NCBI GenBank assembly: GCA_029237815.1
Contig: JAQZBP010000003.1
Span: 558,001 to 622,000 of the forward strand
Origin: Moraxellaceae bacterium
GTDB lineage: Bacteria; Pseudomonadota; Gammaproteobacteria; Pseudomonadales; Moraxellaceae
DNA: 64,000 nucleotides
Direction: 5' to 3'
Positions 8,539-17,424 of the stretch are shown piece by piece (within the stretch, counting starts at the first letter, position 1; every line of letters starts with the position of its first letter). The translations under genes and the position numbers were made by a program. A model generated the notes under the pieces. The model saw only the letters and a program-made list of their open reading frames with translations, searched no databases and was not told the origin of the DNA.

Positions 8539-10398
8539 TTACTGCCCGGCGACGGCTTCGCCTTCGCTCGCCACGACCACGCGGTTGCGTCCCGCGGCCT
8601 TGGCCGCGTACAGCGCACGATCCGTGGCGGCGAGCAGCGCGTCATAGCCACCGGCATTCACCGGCACGAGCGCGGCAACGCCCACGCTGACGCTGACCGG
8701 CACGGCGCGACCCTCCACCAGGAACACCATCGCCTCGATGTCCGTGCGGATGCGCTCGGCGACCACGCGCGCGCCCTCGGCGTCGGTTTCCGGCAGCACC
8801 ACGCAGAATTCCTCGCCGCCGAAGCGCGCCACGCGGTCCACCTCCGAACGCACCGAGGTCTTCAGCGTGCGCGCGACGTAGCGCAGGCAGTCGTCACCGA
8901 CCAGGTGGCCATGGCTGTCGTTGAAATGCTTGAAGTGGTCGATGTCGAGCAGCAGCACCGCGATGGAGTGCCGGTAGCGGTAGCAGCGCACGAACTCTTC
9001 GCGCAGCAGGTCGTCGAGGAAGCGGCGGTTGCGCAGCCCGGTGAGCTGGTCGGTGGCGGAAAGCTCGGCCAGGCAGAGGTTGGCGATCTCGAGCTCGCGC
9101 GTACGCGCCTGCACATGCTGCTCGAGCTCCTCGTTGGCGCGACGCTGGGTGTCCAGCACCTCCGCCTGCGCGAGGCGGGCACGGCGCTCGGACTGCAGCG
9201 CCTCCTGCTGTGCCTCGAAGCGCAGGCGCTTTTCCTGGTTGATGCGTTCGGCGAGCGCGAAGGACAGCAGCAGCACCTCCAGGATGGAGCCGAGCTGCGT
9301 CGCGTTCTCGGTAACGAGGTTCTGCGGCAGCACCTGGAACTTGTTGAGCGCGAGGATGATGCCGCCCATCAGCATCGCGCTCCAGGCGATGGCGTAGTAG
9401 CGCGCCGACACGTCGCCCTGGCGCCAGCGCAGCACACCGACCACCAGGCCGGCGGCGCAGGCCCCTGCCGCCACCACGATGGCCAGCCGGATCAGGAGCG
9501 CATACGACAGGAAGAAGGCGAGCACCATGATCAGGACGGACGCCGCCATCAGTGCGCGCATGGCCGGCATGACCCGTGGCAGGTGGCGTGGCGCCTGCAG
9601 GAAGCGGCTGGTGAAAAGCACGCCGAACAGCACCGTGCCCGACAGCGTGACGATGATGGCCTGGTCGTTCCAGTCCGTGGCCTCCGGCCAGAGGAACTGG
9701 AAGGCCAGCCCGTTCAGGCTGGCGAGGAAGAACAGCATGCTGAGCACGTACAGTACGTAGTAGGCGTAGTTGCGCTCGCGGATCAGCAGGAAGACGAAGA
9801 AGTTGTAGAGCACCATGGCCAGCATGGCGCCGAAGTAGATGCCCTGGCTGACCAACCGCATCTGGTCATGCGCGATGTAGGCGCCCTTCTGCCAGAGTTT
9901 GACGGGCACCTGCACGGAGCTGCTGGTGCGCACGCGCAGCAGTACCGTGTAGTCCTGCCCCGGCTGCATCTGCAGGGGCGCGAGGAAATAGCGGTGCGCG
10001 ATGGAGCGGCTGGCAAAGGGCAGCTTGTCGCCCATGCGGAAATGCGCCTGCTGGCGGCCGTCGGCCAGCAGCCAGACCTCGACCTCGTCGAGCACGGGAT
10101 AGGCGACTTCGAGCAGCGGCGCCTCCGGATAGCCCGGCGCCACGCGCACGTCGAAGCGCAGCCACCAGGCCGCGCCGTTGTAGCCGCGGCTGAACACGTC
10201 GGCGTCGTTCTGCTGCCAGTGCGCGCGCGGCAGCGCCAGTACCTGGCCGAGGCCGAGCGTCGCGCTGTCGTCGCGCAGGAAGGTGAGCTCACGGTGGACG
10301 GGATGCTCGGCGTCGGTGGCGGCCAGTTCGATGGCGGCGCGTGCAAAGCCTGCGCACACGCAGAGCAATACGACACAGCTCCGGAGCCACCACTTCAT
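8539..10398 (-). CDS. 7TM-DISM diguanylate cyclase (7TMR-DISMED2, 7TM, GGDEF)
   Basis: The 619-residue protein begins with a signal-like segment. A periplasmic 7TMR-DISM extracellular domain follows (about 30-170), with the typical FDVRVAPG and VEVWLLADG motifs. Next come seven membrane segments (about 185-390), a coiled coil (about 395-450) and a GGDEF domain with GGEEF. It should make cyclic di-GMP in response to a periplasmic ligand, often a carbohydrate in this family. The residue five before RxxD alignment is shifted (RSEVD). The ATG at 10398 has a good GAGGAGAG ribosome site. It is convergent with the tandem cyclase pair. Confidence 0.93.
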   Translation of the reverse strand: MKWWLRSCVVLLCVCAGFARAAIELAATDAEHPVHRELTFLRDDSATLGLGQVLALPRAHWQQNDADVFSRGYNGAAWWLRFDVRVAPGYPEAPLLEVAYPVLDEVEVWLLADGRQQAHFRMGDKLPFASRSIAHRYFLAPLQMQPGQDYTVLLRVRTSSSVQVPVKLWQKGAYIAHDQMRLVSQGIYFGAMLAMVLYNFFVFLLIRERNYAYYVLYVLSMLFFLASLNGLAFQFLWPEATDWNDQAIIVTLSGTVLFGVLFTSRFLQAPRHLPRVMPAMRALMAASVLIMVLAFFLSYALLIRLAIVVAAGACAAGLVVGVLRWRQGDVSARYYAIAWSAMLMGGIILALNKFQVLPQNLVTENATQLGSILEVLLLSFALAERINQEKRLRFEAQQEALQSERRARLAQAEVLDTQRRANEELEQHVQARTRELEIANLCLAELSATDQLTGLRNRRFLDDLLREEFVRCYRYRHSIAVLLLDIDHFKHFNDSHGHLVGDDCLRYVARTLKTSVRSEVDRVARFGGEEFCVVLPETDAEGARVVAERIRTDIEAMVFLVEGRAVPVSVSVGVAALVPVNAGGYDALLAATDRALYAAKAAGRNRVVVASEGEAVAGQ

Positions 10399-10618
10399 CC
10401 CGTCTCTCCTCGTGCCGAGGACACGCCCGTGCGATCCGGACGGCATTCGCCACGCCGTTCCGTCGCGCCCCTTTCAGTGCAAGGGTGGTGGGCAAACCGG
10501 GAATGGACAAACGCGCACCGACCGGGGGCAGCGGCGGGCGACGTGTGAAGCAGCGCACACTTCCGGCGCGCCGCCGCCCCCCCCCCGTTCCGGGAGGGCG
10601 GCAGGCGCCAGGCCGCGC

Positions 10619-12265
10619 TCACACGTCGATGGCGGTGGCGGAGCCCGCCTGCCGGCGCAGCTCGAACTTCTGGATCTTGCCGGTGGAGGTTTTCGGCAGC
10701 TCGCCGAACACCACCGCGCGCGGCACCTTGAAGCCGGCGAGGTGCGCCTTGCAGTGCGTGACGATCTCCTGCGCGGTCACGACGGCGCCCGCCTTCAGCT
10801 CGACGAAGGCGCAGGGCGTCTCGCCCCATTTGTCATCGGGTTTCGCGACCACGGCGGCGGCGAGCACCGCCGGATGCCGGTAGAGCGCGTCCTCCACCTC
10901 GATGGACGAGATGTTCTCGCCGCCGGAGATGATGATGTCCTTGGCGCGGTCCTTCAGCTTTACGTAGCCGTCCGGCTGCAGCACGGCAAGATCGCCGGTG
11001 TGGAACCAGCCGCCGGCGAAAGCCTCCTGCGTCGCCTTCGGATTCTTCAGGTAGCCCTTCATCGTGATGTTGCCGCGGAACATCACCTCGCCCATGGTCT
11101 CGCCGTCGGCGGGCACCGGCTGCATGGTCGCCGGATCGATGACGGCGAGGCCGCGCTGCAGGTGATAGGCGACGCCCTGGCGCGCGTTGAGGCGAGCCTG
11201 CTCGCCCACCGGCAGCGCCTTCCACTCGTCATGCCCCTCGCACACGGCGGCGGGGCCGTAGACCTCGGTGAGGCCGTAGGTGTGCGTGATCTCGAAGCCG
11301 AGACGGCCCATGCCCTCGATCATGGCGGCGGGCGGCGCGGCGCCGGCGACCATCGCCTTCACGCCAGTGGGCAGGCCCGCCTTCAGTTCCTCCGGTGCGT
11401 TGATCAGCCCGTTGTGCACGATGGGCGCGCCGCAGTAATGCGTCACGCCGTGCGCGCGGATGGCGTCGAAGATCGCTTTCGGGTCGACCTTGCGCAGGCA
11501 GACGTTGACCGCGGCGCGCGCCGCCAGCGTCCACGGAAAGCACCAGCCGTTGCAGTGGAACATGGGCAGCGTCCACAGATAGACGCTGTGCTTGGGCATG
11601 TCCCATTCGAGGATGTTGGACACCGCGTTCATGGCCGCGCCGCGGTGGTGGTAGACCACGCCCTTTGGATTGCCGGTGGTGCCCGAGGTGTAGTTGAGGC
11701 TGATCGCCTCCCACTCGTCCGCCGGGTAGTGCCAGGGATAGTCCGCGTAGCCCTCCTGCAGGAAGGCCTCGTAGTCGATGCTGCCGATGCGTGCGCCCTC
11801 GCCATGGTATTCGGGGTCATCGGCGTCGATCACGAGTAGGGGGCGCTGGTGCTGGCGCAGCGCAATCGCGCGCTGCAGGACGGCGGAGAATTCGCGGTCG
11901 ACGATCACCGCCTTCGCTTCGCCATGATCGAGCATGAAGGCGATGCTCTCGGCGTCGAGACGGATGTTGAGCGCATTCAGCACGGCGCCCTGCATGGGAA
12001 TGCCGAAATGCGCCTCCACCATGGGCGGCGTGTTGGGCAGCATCACCGCCACGGTGTCGCCGCGGCCGATGCCGCGCCGTGCGAGCGCCGAGGCGAGCTG
12101 GCGACAGCGGTCGTAGAGCTCGCGCCAGTTGCGACGCAGTCCGCCGTGCACGACGGCCAGTCGCTGCGGATACACCGTGGCGGTGCGCTCGATGAAGGCG
12201 AGCGGCGAGAAGGCCACGAAGTTGGCGTCGTTCCGGGGCAGGTCCTGGTCGTAGATGCTGGTCAT
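10619..12265 (-). CDS. Acyl-CoA synthetase, AMP-binding, AlkK-like
   Basis: The 548-residue enzyme shows the adenylate-forming superfamily signature YTSGTTGNPKG at about 192-202, the acid-rich HTGDLA region and the C-terminal lysine motif TSTGKIQKFELR. Sequence around TLPMFHCNGWCFPW matches the medium/long-chain fatty acid CoA ligases related to AlkK of Pseudomonas alkane degradation. It activates a free fatty acid with ATP to acyl-AMP and then acyl-CoA. The start at 12265 (MTSIYDQDLP) fits family length. It stands alone on the minus strand, 3 kb from the fatty acyl-CoA reductase that could use its product. Confidence 0.9.
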   Translation of the reverse strand: MTSIYDQDLPRNDANFVAFSPLAFIERTATVYPQRLAVVHGGLRRNWRELYDRCRQLASALARRGIGRGDTVAVMLPNTPPMVEAHFGIPMQGAVLNALNIRLDAESIAFMLDHGEAKAVIVDREFSAVLQRAIALRQHQRPLLVIDADDPEYHGEGARIGSIDYEAFLQEGYADYPWHYPADEWEAISLNYTSGTTGNPKGVVYHHRGAAMNAVSNILEWDMPKHSVYLWTLPMFHCNGWCFPWTLAARAAVNVCLRKVDPKAIFDAIRAHGVTHYCGAPIVHNGLINAPEELKAGLPTGVKAMVAGAAPPAAMIEGMGRLGFEITHTYGLTEVYGPAAVCEGHDEWKALPVGEQARLNARQGVAYHLQRGLAVIDPATMQPVPADGETMGEVMFRGNITMKGYLKNPKATQEAFAGGWFHTGDLAVLQPDGYVKLKDRAKDIIISGGENISSIEVEDALYRHPAVLAAAVVAKPDDKWGETPCAFVELKAGAVVTAQEIVTHCKAHLAGFKVPRAVVFGELPKTSTGKIQKFELRRQAGSATAIDV

Positions 12266-12589
12266 TGTCGTGGTCTCCGCGAGGCAGAGCGTCTTGATAC
12301 GCCAGCGCCCCTGCCGATGGCAACCGGCGCCGGGGCCGACTTTGGTCGCAGGGTGGAATGGCGCAGCGGGCACCGCCTGGCGCCGCCTGCACAGGTCGGG
12401 CGCCAGCGCGCCATGAGCCGGCCTTCGCGCGCAAGTCCTGCTATGGCTGCCAGCACCCGACGCACTTCGACCCCCGCGGGCTCACCTGCCGCGCCTGGTC
12501 GTGACCGCGCCGGACGGCACGGCGCAGCAGCGCGCGCCCGCAGGCCCGTGACATAATCGCCGGCACTTCGTCCTGAACGCCCGATCGCC
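12266..12589. other. Intergenic region between divergent acyl-CoA synthetase and secreted-protein genes
   Basis: The 324 bases hold the starts of two divergent genes. The composition is GC-rich like its surroundings and I see no conserved RNA, repeat or clear promoter match. A sequence ACATAATC at 12550-12557, 32 bases before the plus-strand gene, is a weak -10 candidate only. Confidence 0.35.
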
Positions 12590-13705
12590 ATGCCGTCACG
12601 CCGCCTGCTGTCCCGCCTCGCCCTCGCCCTCTGCTGCAGCGCCATGCTGGCGCCCGCCGCCGCCGACGACCTGGGCATCACCTCGCTGCAGCGCCATGTT
12701 GGCCTCCGCGAATACCGCTTCCCCACCGTGATGAGCTTTCGCCCCGACGTCACCGCGCGCGTGAACTACCAGCTCTTCGCCACCGTGTTCTCGCCACTGC
12801 CTTACGGGCTGCCACCGGTCAATCCCGGCGACAGCCTCAAGCTGCCCATTCTCGACAAGGACGGACAGCAACCGCTCGTGCGCCTGAATTACCGCCTGTT
12901 GCGCAACGACACGCGGGTGTTCGCCGTCGAGTTCCAGGGCGAGTACTGCACGACGCGCTGCGACACCGTGCGGCGCCCGGCCGCCTTCGATCTCGCCAGC
13001 GGCCGCCTGCTGACGGCGCAGGACCTGTTCACGCCCGACGGCCACGCCGCGCTCATCGCCAGCATGAGCGCGCGGCAGCGCGGCACGCTGGAGCGCGAAA
13101 TCGCCATCCGCCGCCAGCCTGGCGCGCGGCGTGACGCCGATGCGCAGGCCGCGCTCGCCATCTACCAGCAGTGCCTGAAGGAGCGTTATGCCGGGCGCGA
13201 CTGGCCCTACGCCGGCGACATGGCGATCGAGCCCGAGCACATCACCTTCTCGCACGGCAGCTGCAGCACGCCGGCCACGCGCACGCTCGACGAACTCGGC
13301 CCCCTGCGCCACCGCTTTACCCTGAACCAGCTGCGCCCCTGGCTCGGCAGCTACGGGCGTGCCGTCCTGCTTGGCGACCCTGCCGCCGCCGCCACCTCGC
13401 CGCAGGGGCAGTTGCTGGCCGGCACGCTCGGCGGCGCGCGTGTGCAGCTGCACCTGGTGCCCGCCAGTGGCCATCCGCTGGCGCGCGACGGCGAGCCGGT
13501 CAGCGCGTATTACTTCCACGAGCGCGAACGCCGCCATATTCCGCTGCAGGGGCAGTGGCGGCAGGGCGTGCTGACGCTGCAGGAAATGCAGGGCCAGGAG
13601 CCGCGCCCGACACTGACGTTGAAACAGCAGGGCTCGACGCTCACCGGCAGCTGGAAAAGCAACGCCGGCACGAAAGCGCTGCCGGTGTCGCTGCAGATTC
13701 CCTGA
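12590..13705 (+). CDS. Secreted protein of unknown function, possibly DUF3298-like
   Basis: The 371-residue protein starts with a Sec signal peptide (LLSRLALALCCSAMLAPAAA), so it is exported. No enzyme motif is visible. The stretch from about residue 95 to 160 (FAVEFQGEYC, AAFDLASGRLLTAQDLF) recalls the beta-strand pattern and DLF motif of DUF3298/RsiV-like periplasmic domains, a weak resemblance. Four cysteines in the mature part (two in EYCTTRC, others in QQC and GSC) could form disulfides. It ends 100 bases before a GTTGCA repeat and shares the following terminator with the convergent AraC gene. Confidence 0.65.
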   Translation: MPSRRLLSRLALALCCSAMLAPAAADDLGITSLQRHVGLREYRFPTVMSFRPDVTARVNYQLFATVFSPLPYGLPPVNPGDSLKLPILDKDGQQPLVRLNYRLLRNDTRVFAVEFQGEYCTTRCDTVRRPAAFDLASGRLLTAQDLFTPDGHAALIASMSARQRGTLEREIAIRRQPGARRDADAQAALAIYQQCLKERYAGRDWPYAGDMAIEPEHITFSHGSCSTPATRTLDELGPLRHRFTLNQLRPWLGSYGRAVLLGDPAAAATSPQGQLLAGTLGGARVQLHLVPASGHPLARDGEPVSAYYFHERERRHIPLQGQWRQGVLTLQEMQGQEPRPTLTLKQQGSTLTGSWKSNAGTKALPVSLQIP

Positions 13706-13803
13706 CGCGACGCCGCTGATCGATGCAGCGCGGCCCGGTCAGCGAGTTGCGCTGAAGCCAGGCGGGCTTTAGCGCAGGCGCTGGAGCAGAAGCTGGAATC
13801 AGC

Positions 13804-13911
13804 GTTGCAGTTGCAGTTGCAGTTGCGGTTGCGGTTGCGGTTGCAGTTGCAGTTGCAGTTGCAGTTGCAGTTGCAGTTGCAGTTGCAGTTGCAGTTGCAG
13901 TTGCAGTTGCA
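13804..13911. repeat. GTTGCA hexanucleotide tandem repeat, 18 units
   Basis: Eighteen uninterrupted 6-base units: three GTTGCA, three GTTGCG, then twelve GTTGCA. It lies between two convergent genes, just before their shared terminator. Every frame through it is open and encodes a dipeptide repeat, but none has a plausible gene around it, so it is taken as a non-coding microsatellite prone to slippage. Confidence 0.95.
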
Positions 13912-13942
13912 GTTGGTAATGCTGACCCCGCTACACCCCGAT

Positions 13943-13973
13943 AAAAAAGGGGCCTCAGTCGAGGCCCCTTTTT
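13943..13973. terminator. Bidirectional Rho-independent terminator
   Basis: A 10-bp perfect stem GGGGCCTC(AG/GA) with a short loop is flanked by AAAAAA on the left and TTTTT on the right, so it works on both strands. It lies between the convergent ends of the secreted-protein gene and the AraC-family gene. Confidence 0.88.
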
Positions 13974-14040
13974 CATTCCACCGATTCGCCGCAGGTGTCG
14001 CGTCACGGCACAGGCTCCCGGCCGCACTCAATCGTGCCCG

Positions 14041-15090
14041 TCAGCCATTCCCCGCTTCCACCCCGCTCTCCCTGCCGCCGCTGCGGAAGGCCCGCGGCGT
14101 CATCCCCGTCCAGCGCTTGAAGGCATGGATGAAGCCCGCCGCCTCCGAATAGCCAAGCCGCTCGGCGATCTGCTCGACGCTGAGATTGGGCAGCGCCAGC
14201 AACTCCTCGGCGAAGGTCTTGCGCACCTCGTCGCAGAGCGCGAGATAGGTGGCGCCCTCCTCCTGCAGGCGCCGGCGCAGCGTGCGCGCCGACAGGCAGA
14301 GCTCCGCCGCCATGGCATTCATGTCGAGCGGACGGCCGCCGCGCAGCGCGAGATGATGGCAGACCCGCGCGGCGAGTCCGCTGCGCGCGCGCCGCTCGGC
14401 GAGCAGCCGGCGGCACTGCTCCTCGGCCTGGTGCAGCGCGAGCGCACTGCCCGGCAGCATGGGCCGCTTCATGGCGGCGGCATCGAGCACGATCAGCGTG
14501 CGCGGCGCGGCGAAGGTCGGCGTGGCGCCAAGCAGTGTCTCGTAGAGCCGGACGTCGCCCGGGTGCGGAAAGCCGAACTGCAGTCGGCGCCCGATTTCCC
14601 GGGTGCCCCCGAACAGGCCGGCCAGCCCCTGCAGCACGCCCACCGCGCGCTCCAGCGCAAAGCGGTGCAGGTCGGGCGGCACGCCCTCGTCGGTGAGCAC
14701 GATGCGGCACTCGTCGCCCTCCTCCTCCAGGTGGAAGGCGGTGAACGCGAAGGTCAGGTCCATGTAGCGCAGGCCCACTTCGAAGGCCTGGTACATGGAG
14801 GCGCAACTGGCCACGGCGAAGCCGACCGCGCCCAGCGCCGTGAAGTGGTAGCGCTGGCCCACCTCGAGCCCGAGGCCCGGCACATCGCCGAGGTGGCGCA
14901 GCAGGTTGCGGGCGACGCCGAACTCCTGCTCGATGCTCACGTTCATGACCGGATCGTTGAGATCGTCCGGGCGCAGGCCCGTCCCCGCCAGGCAGTCACG
15001 CACGGCCATGCCCCGCCCGATCCCGAAGGCGGTCATGGTCTGGATGCTGCTGATGCTTCTTTCCGAGGACGTGGTCTTCATGGCCTTCAT
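14041..15090 (-). CDS. AraC-family transcriptional regulator (OruR-like), divergent from fatty acyl-CoA reductase
   Basis: The roughly 349-residue protein has an N-terminal ligand-sensing domain of the arabinose-binding/OruR type (about 20-210). Its C-terminal AraC double helix-turn-helix contains ELCLSARTLRRRLQEEG and the closing motif RLGYSEAAGFIHAFKRWTGMTP. It should bind DNA next to promoters it controls. It is transcribed away from the acyl-CoA reductase gene with only 89 bases between starts, so that gene is its likely target. An alternative start is ATG 15081; the TTG at 15096 is less likely. Confidence 0.92.
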   Translation of the reverse strand: MKAMKTTSSERSISSIQTMTAFGIGRGMAVRDCLAGTGLRPDDLNDPVMNVSIEQEFGVARNLLRHLGDVPGLGLEVGQRYHFTALGAVGFAVASCASMYQAFEVGLRYMDLTFAFTAFHLEEEGDECRIVLTDEGVPPDLHRFALERAVGVLQGLAGLFGGTREIGRRLQFGFPHPGDVRLYETLLGATPTFAAPRTLIVLDAAAMKRPMLPGSALALHQAEEQCRRLLAERRARSGLAARVCHHLALRGGRPLDMNAMAAELCLSARTLRRRLQEEGATYLALCDEVRKTFAEELLALPNLSVEQIAERLGYSEAAGFIHAFKRWTGMTPRAFRSGGRESGVEAGNG

Positions 15091-15179
15091 TATCAATTTA
15101 TTGTCCGCGGCTTGCCTACTCCCCGCCCCACCCCCTCCCTAGCATGGCCCCACCAAATCCACTACCTGAGGAGGGAACC
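15091..15179. promoter_or_regulatory. Divergent promoter region between AraC regulator and acyl-CoA reductase
   Basis: Only 89 bases separate the two divergent starts, so both promoters and any AraC-family operator must lie here. The reductase side has an excellent ribosome site (GAGGAGGG) ending five bases before ATG 15180. The left part is AT-rich (ATCAATTTATTG). No consensus -35/-10 pair is clear. Confidence 0.5.
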
Positions 15180-17159
15180 ATGAACTACCTGGTGACGGGC
15201 GCAACCGGCTTTATCGGCAAGTTCCTGCTCGAGCGTCTGCTCGCGCACCCCGATGCCGCGGTCTACACCCTGGTGCGCGACGGATCGCGCGTAAAGTTCC
15301 AGGCCATGTGCGAGCGCTACGGCGAGGCCGCGGCGCGCATCCACGTGATCACCGGCGACATCACGACGCCCGGCCTGATGAGCGCCGCCGACCGCGACGG
15401 CTTGGCCGGAAATATCAATCACGTCTTCCATCTCGCCGCCGTGTACGACATGTACATGGACGACGCCGCGGCCGACCGCGTCAACAATGAAGGGACGCGC
15501 AACGTCGTCGACTTCGTCAACGGCCTGGGCGGCAACGTCACCCTGCACCACGTGTCCAGCATCGCCATCGCCGGCCCCGACTTCGTCGGCACCTTCCGCG
15601 AGGACATGTTCGACGAGGGCCAGTCGGTCGACCATCCCTACTACCGCAGCAAGTTCCAGTCGGAAAAGATCGTGCGCGAGGAAGCGCGCGTGCCCTTCCG
15701 CGTCTACCGCCCCGGCATCGTCGTCGGCGATTCGCAGACCGGCGAGATGGACAAGATCGACGGCCCCTATTACTTCTTCAAGGCCATCCAGAAGCTGGCG
15801 CAGGCCATGCCCCGCTGGCTGCCGCTGCTCGGCGTGGAAGGCGGCCGCATCCCCGTGGTGCCGGTGGACTACATCGCCGACGCCATGGACGCCATCGCGC
15901 ACAAGCCCGGCCTCGACGGCCGCGCCTTCTTCCTCGTGCCGACCAACGCGCCGACGCTCGGCGAAGTGCTGCAGGTGCTCCTGCAGGCCGCGCACGGCCC
16001 CGAGTTCGCGCGTCGTTTCGAACTGCCCGCCGCCACCGACCTGCTGCGCCGCGTGAAGCAGAAGCTTGGCAAGGCGATCTCGCAGGACATGCAGCGCCGC
16101 ATTTCGGAAATCATCGGGCTGCCGGTGTCGGCGCTCGGCCAGGCCTTCAACCAGACCGTCTACGACGACCGCCAGGCGCGCACCGCGCTGTTCGGCACCG
16201 GCATCCACTGCCCGAGCTTCAAGGACTATGCCGACAAGCTGTGGAGCTACTGGGAAAACTACCTCGACGCCGAAACCGGCATCGGTCCGGTCGAACAGTC
16301 CGCACTGGCCGGCAAGATCGTGATGGTCACCGGCGCCACCTCCGGCATCGGCTTCCTGACCGCGCGCAAGCTGGCCGCCGCCGGCGCCAAGGTGATCCTG
16401 GTGGCGCGCACCCGCGAGAAGCTCGAGGAAACGCAGACGATCATCCGCTGCCACGGCGGCGAGGCCTTCGTGTATCCCTGCGACCTCAGCAACCTCGAGG
16501 CCATCGATGCCATGGCCGACGCCGTGCTGCGCGACTTCGGCCACGTGGACGTGCTGGTGAACAACGCCGGCCGCTCCATCCGCCGCGGCGTGCTGGAGAG
16601 CCTGGACCGCTTCCACGACTTCGAGCGCACCATGAAGCTCAACTACTTCGGTGCCGTGCGGCTGATCAACAAGCTGCTGCCCTCGATGACGGCGCGCCGG
16701 AGCGGGCAGATCGTCAACATCAGCTCCATCGGCGTGCTCTCCAACATGCCGCGCTTCTCGGCGTATGTGGCGAGCAAGGCCGCGCTCGACGCGTTTGGTC
16801 GCTGCCTCTCGGCAGAGGTGAAGGCGGACAACATCGACATCACCGCAATCTACATGCCGCTGGTGCGCACACCGATGATTGCGCCCACCAAGCTGTACAA
16901 CTACATCCCGACCTGGAGCGCCGACCGCGCCGCCAACACGGTGGTGCGCGCCATCGTCGAGCGCCCCAAGAGCATCGCCACGCCGCTCGGCACGGCGGCC
17001 GCGATCAGCTACTCTCTGTGGCCGCGCGTGAACGACAGCATCCTGTCGCGCGGCTACCGGCTCTTCCCCTCCAGCGCCGCCGCCAAGGGGCAGAAGGAAG
17101 AGAAGCCGACCATGGAAGGCGTGGTGTTCGCCAACGTGTTCAAGGGCGCGCACTGGTAA
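15180..17159 (+). CDS. Two-domain fatty acyl-CoA reductase (Maqu_2507 type)
   Basis: The 659-residue protein is two Rossmann reductases in one chain. The first (1-370) is an extended SDR of the acyl-thioester-reductase kind, with TGATGFIG at 6-13 and a YxxxK site (YYRSK) near 155. The second (about 378-659) is a classical SDR with TGATSGIG, NNAGRSIRRG and YVASK near 528. Length, domain order and long motifs (GEMDKIDGPYYFFK, RFHDFERTMKLNYFG) match from memory the Marinobacter fatty acyl-CoA reductase, which takes acyl-CoA via aldehyde to fatty alcohol with NADPH for wax-ester synthesis. An upstream in-frame ATG at 15144 lacks the ribosome site that ATG 15180 has. Confidence 0.92.
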   Translation: MNYLVTGATGFIGKFLLERLLAHPDAAVYTLVRDGSRVKFQAMCERYGEAAARIHVITGDITTPGLMSAADRDGLAGNINHVFHLAAVYDMYMDDAAADRVNNEGTRNVVDFVNGLGGNVTLHHVSSIAIAGPDFVGTFREDMFDEGQSVDHPYYRSKFQSEKIVREEARVPFRVYRPGIVVGDSQTGEMDKIDGPYYFFKAIQKLAQAMPRWLPLLGVEGGRIPVVPVDYIADAMDAIAHKPGLDGRAFFLVPTNAPTLGEVLQVLLQAAHGPEFARRFELPAATDLLRRVKQKLGKAISQDMQRRISEIIGLPVSALGQAFNQTVYDDRQARTALFGTGIHCPSFKDYADKLWSYWENYLDAETGIGPVEQSALAGKIVMVTGATSGIGFLTARKLAAAGAKVILVARTREKLEETQTIIRCHGGEAFVYPCDLSNLEAIDAMADAVLRDFGHVDVLVNNAGRSIRRGVLESLDRFHDFERTMKLNYFGAVRLINKLLPSMTARRSGQIVNISSIGVLSNMPRFSAYVASKAALDAFGRCLSAEVKADNIDITAIYMPLVRTPMIAPTKLYNYIPTWSADRAANTVVRAIVERPKSIATPLGTAAAISYSLWPRVNDSILSRGYRLFPSSAAAKGQKEEKPTMEGVVFANVFKGAHW

Positions 17160-17205
17160 GTGCTGCTGGCGAAATCAGCAGCCCCCGTTCCCGCAACGGC
17201 GGCAA

Positions 17206-17248
17206 GGCAGAAGGGCAGTGACTCTCGGGTGCTGCCCTTCTGCCTTTT
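17206..17248 (+). terminator. Rho-independent terminator after fatty acyl-CoA reductase
   Basis: A 13-bp perfect stem (GGCAGAAGGGCAG and its complement) with a 13-base loop is followed by TTTT. It starts 47 bases past the reductase stop. A second small GC hairpin (CCGGCT/AGCCGG, 17264-17279) follows. Confidence 0.82.
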
Positions 17249-17411
17249 CACCCTTCTGCTTTCCGGCTCTCCAGCCGGTCTCACCGTAAGCCAGTGGCTC
17301 GCCAGGTGGTGCAGCGCCATCGAGAATTCCCGGCAGGCGGTCGGCACGAAATTGCCCGCCGGCCCGGTGTGCCACATGCTGGCCCCATGACCCGCCCCCG
17401 CCAGCAGTTGC

Positions 17412-17417
17412 AAGGAG
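17412..17417 (+). promoter_or_regulatory. Shine-Dalgarno AAGGAG that points to a CTG start
   Basis: AAGGAG sits seven bases before CTG 17425. In this reading frame there is no ATG upstream within the coding-like part, and TPR-like protein sequence extends well upstream of the next start codon (GTG 17509). The ribosome site therefore argues for initiation at CTG. Confidence 0.5.
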
Positions 17418-17424
17418 CACCACA

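Noticed and set aside
13510..14031. Asn-Cys dipeptide-repeat ORF over the GTTGCA array
   Set aside because: Any frame through a 6-base repeat stays open; flanking sequence lacks coding character and overlaps a real gene on the other strand.
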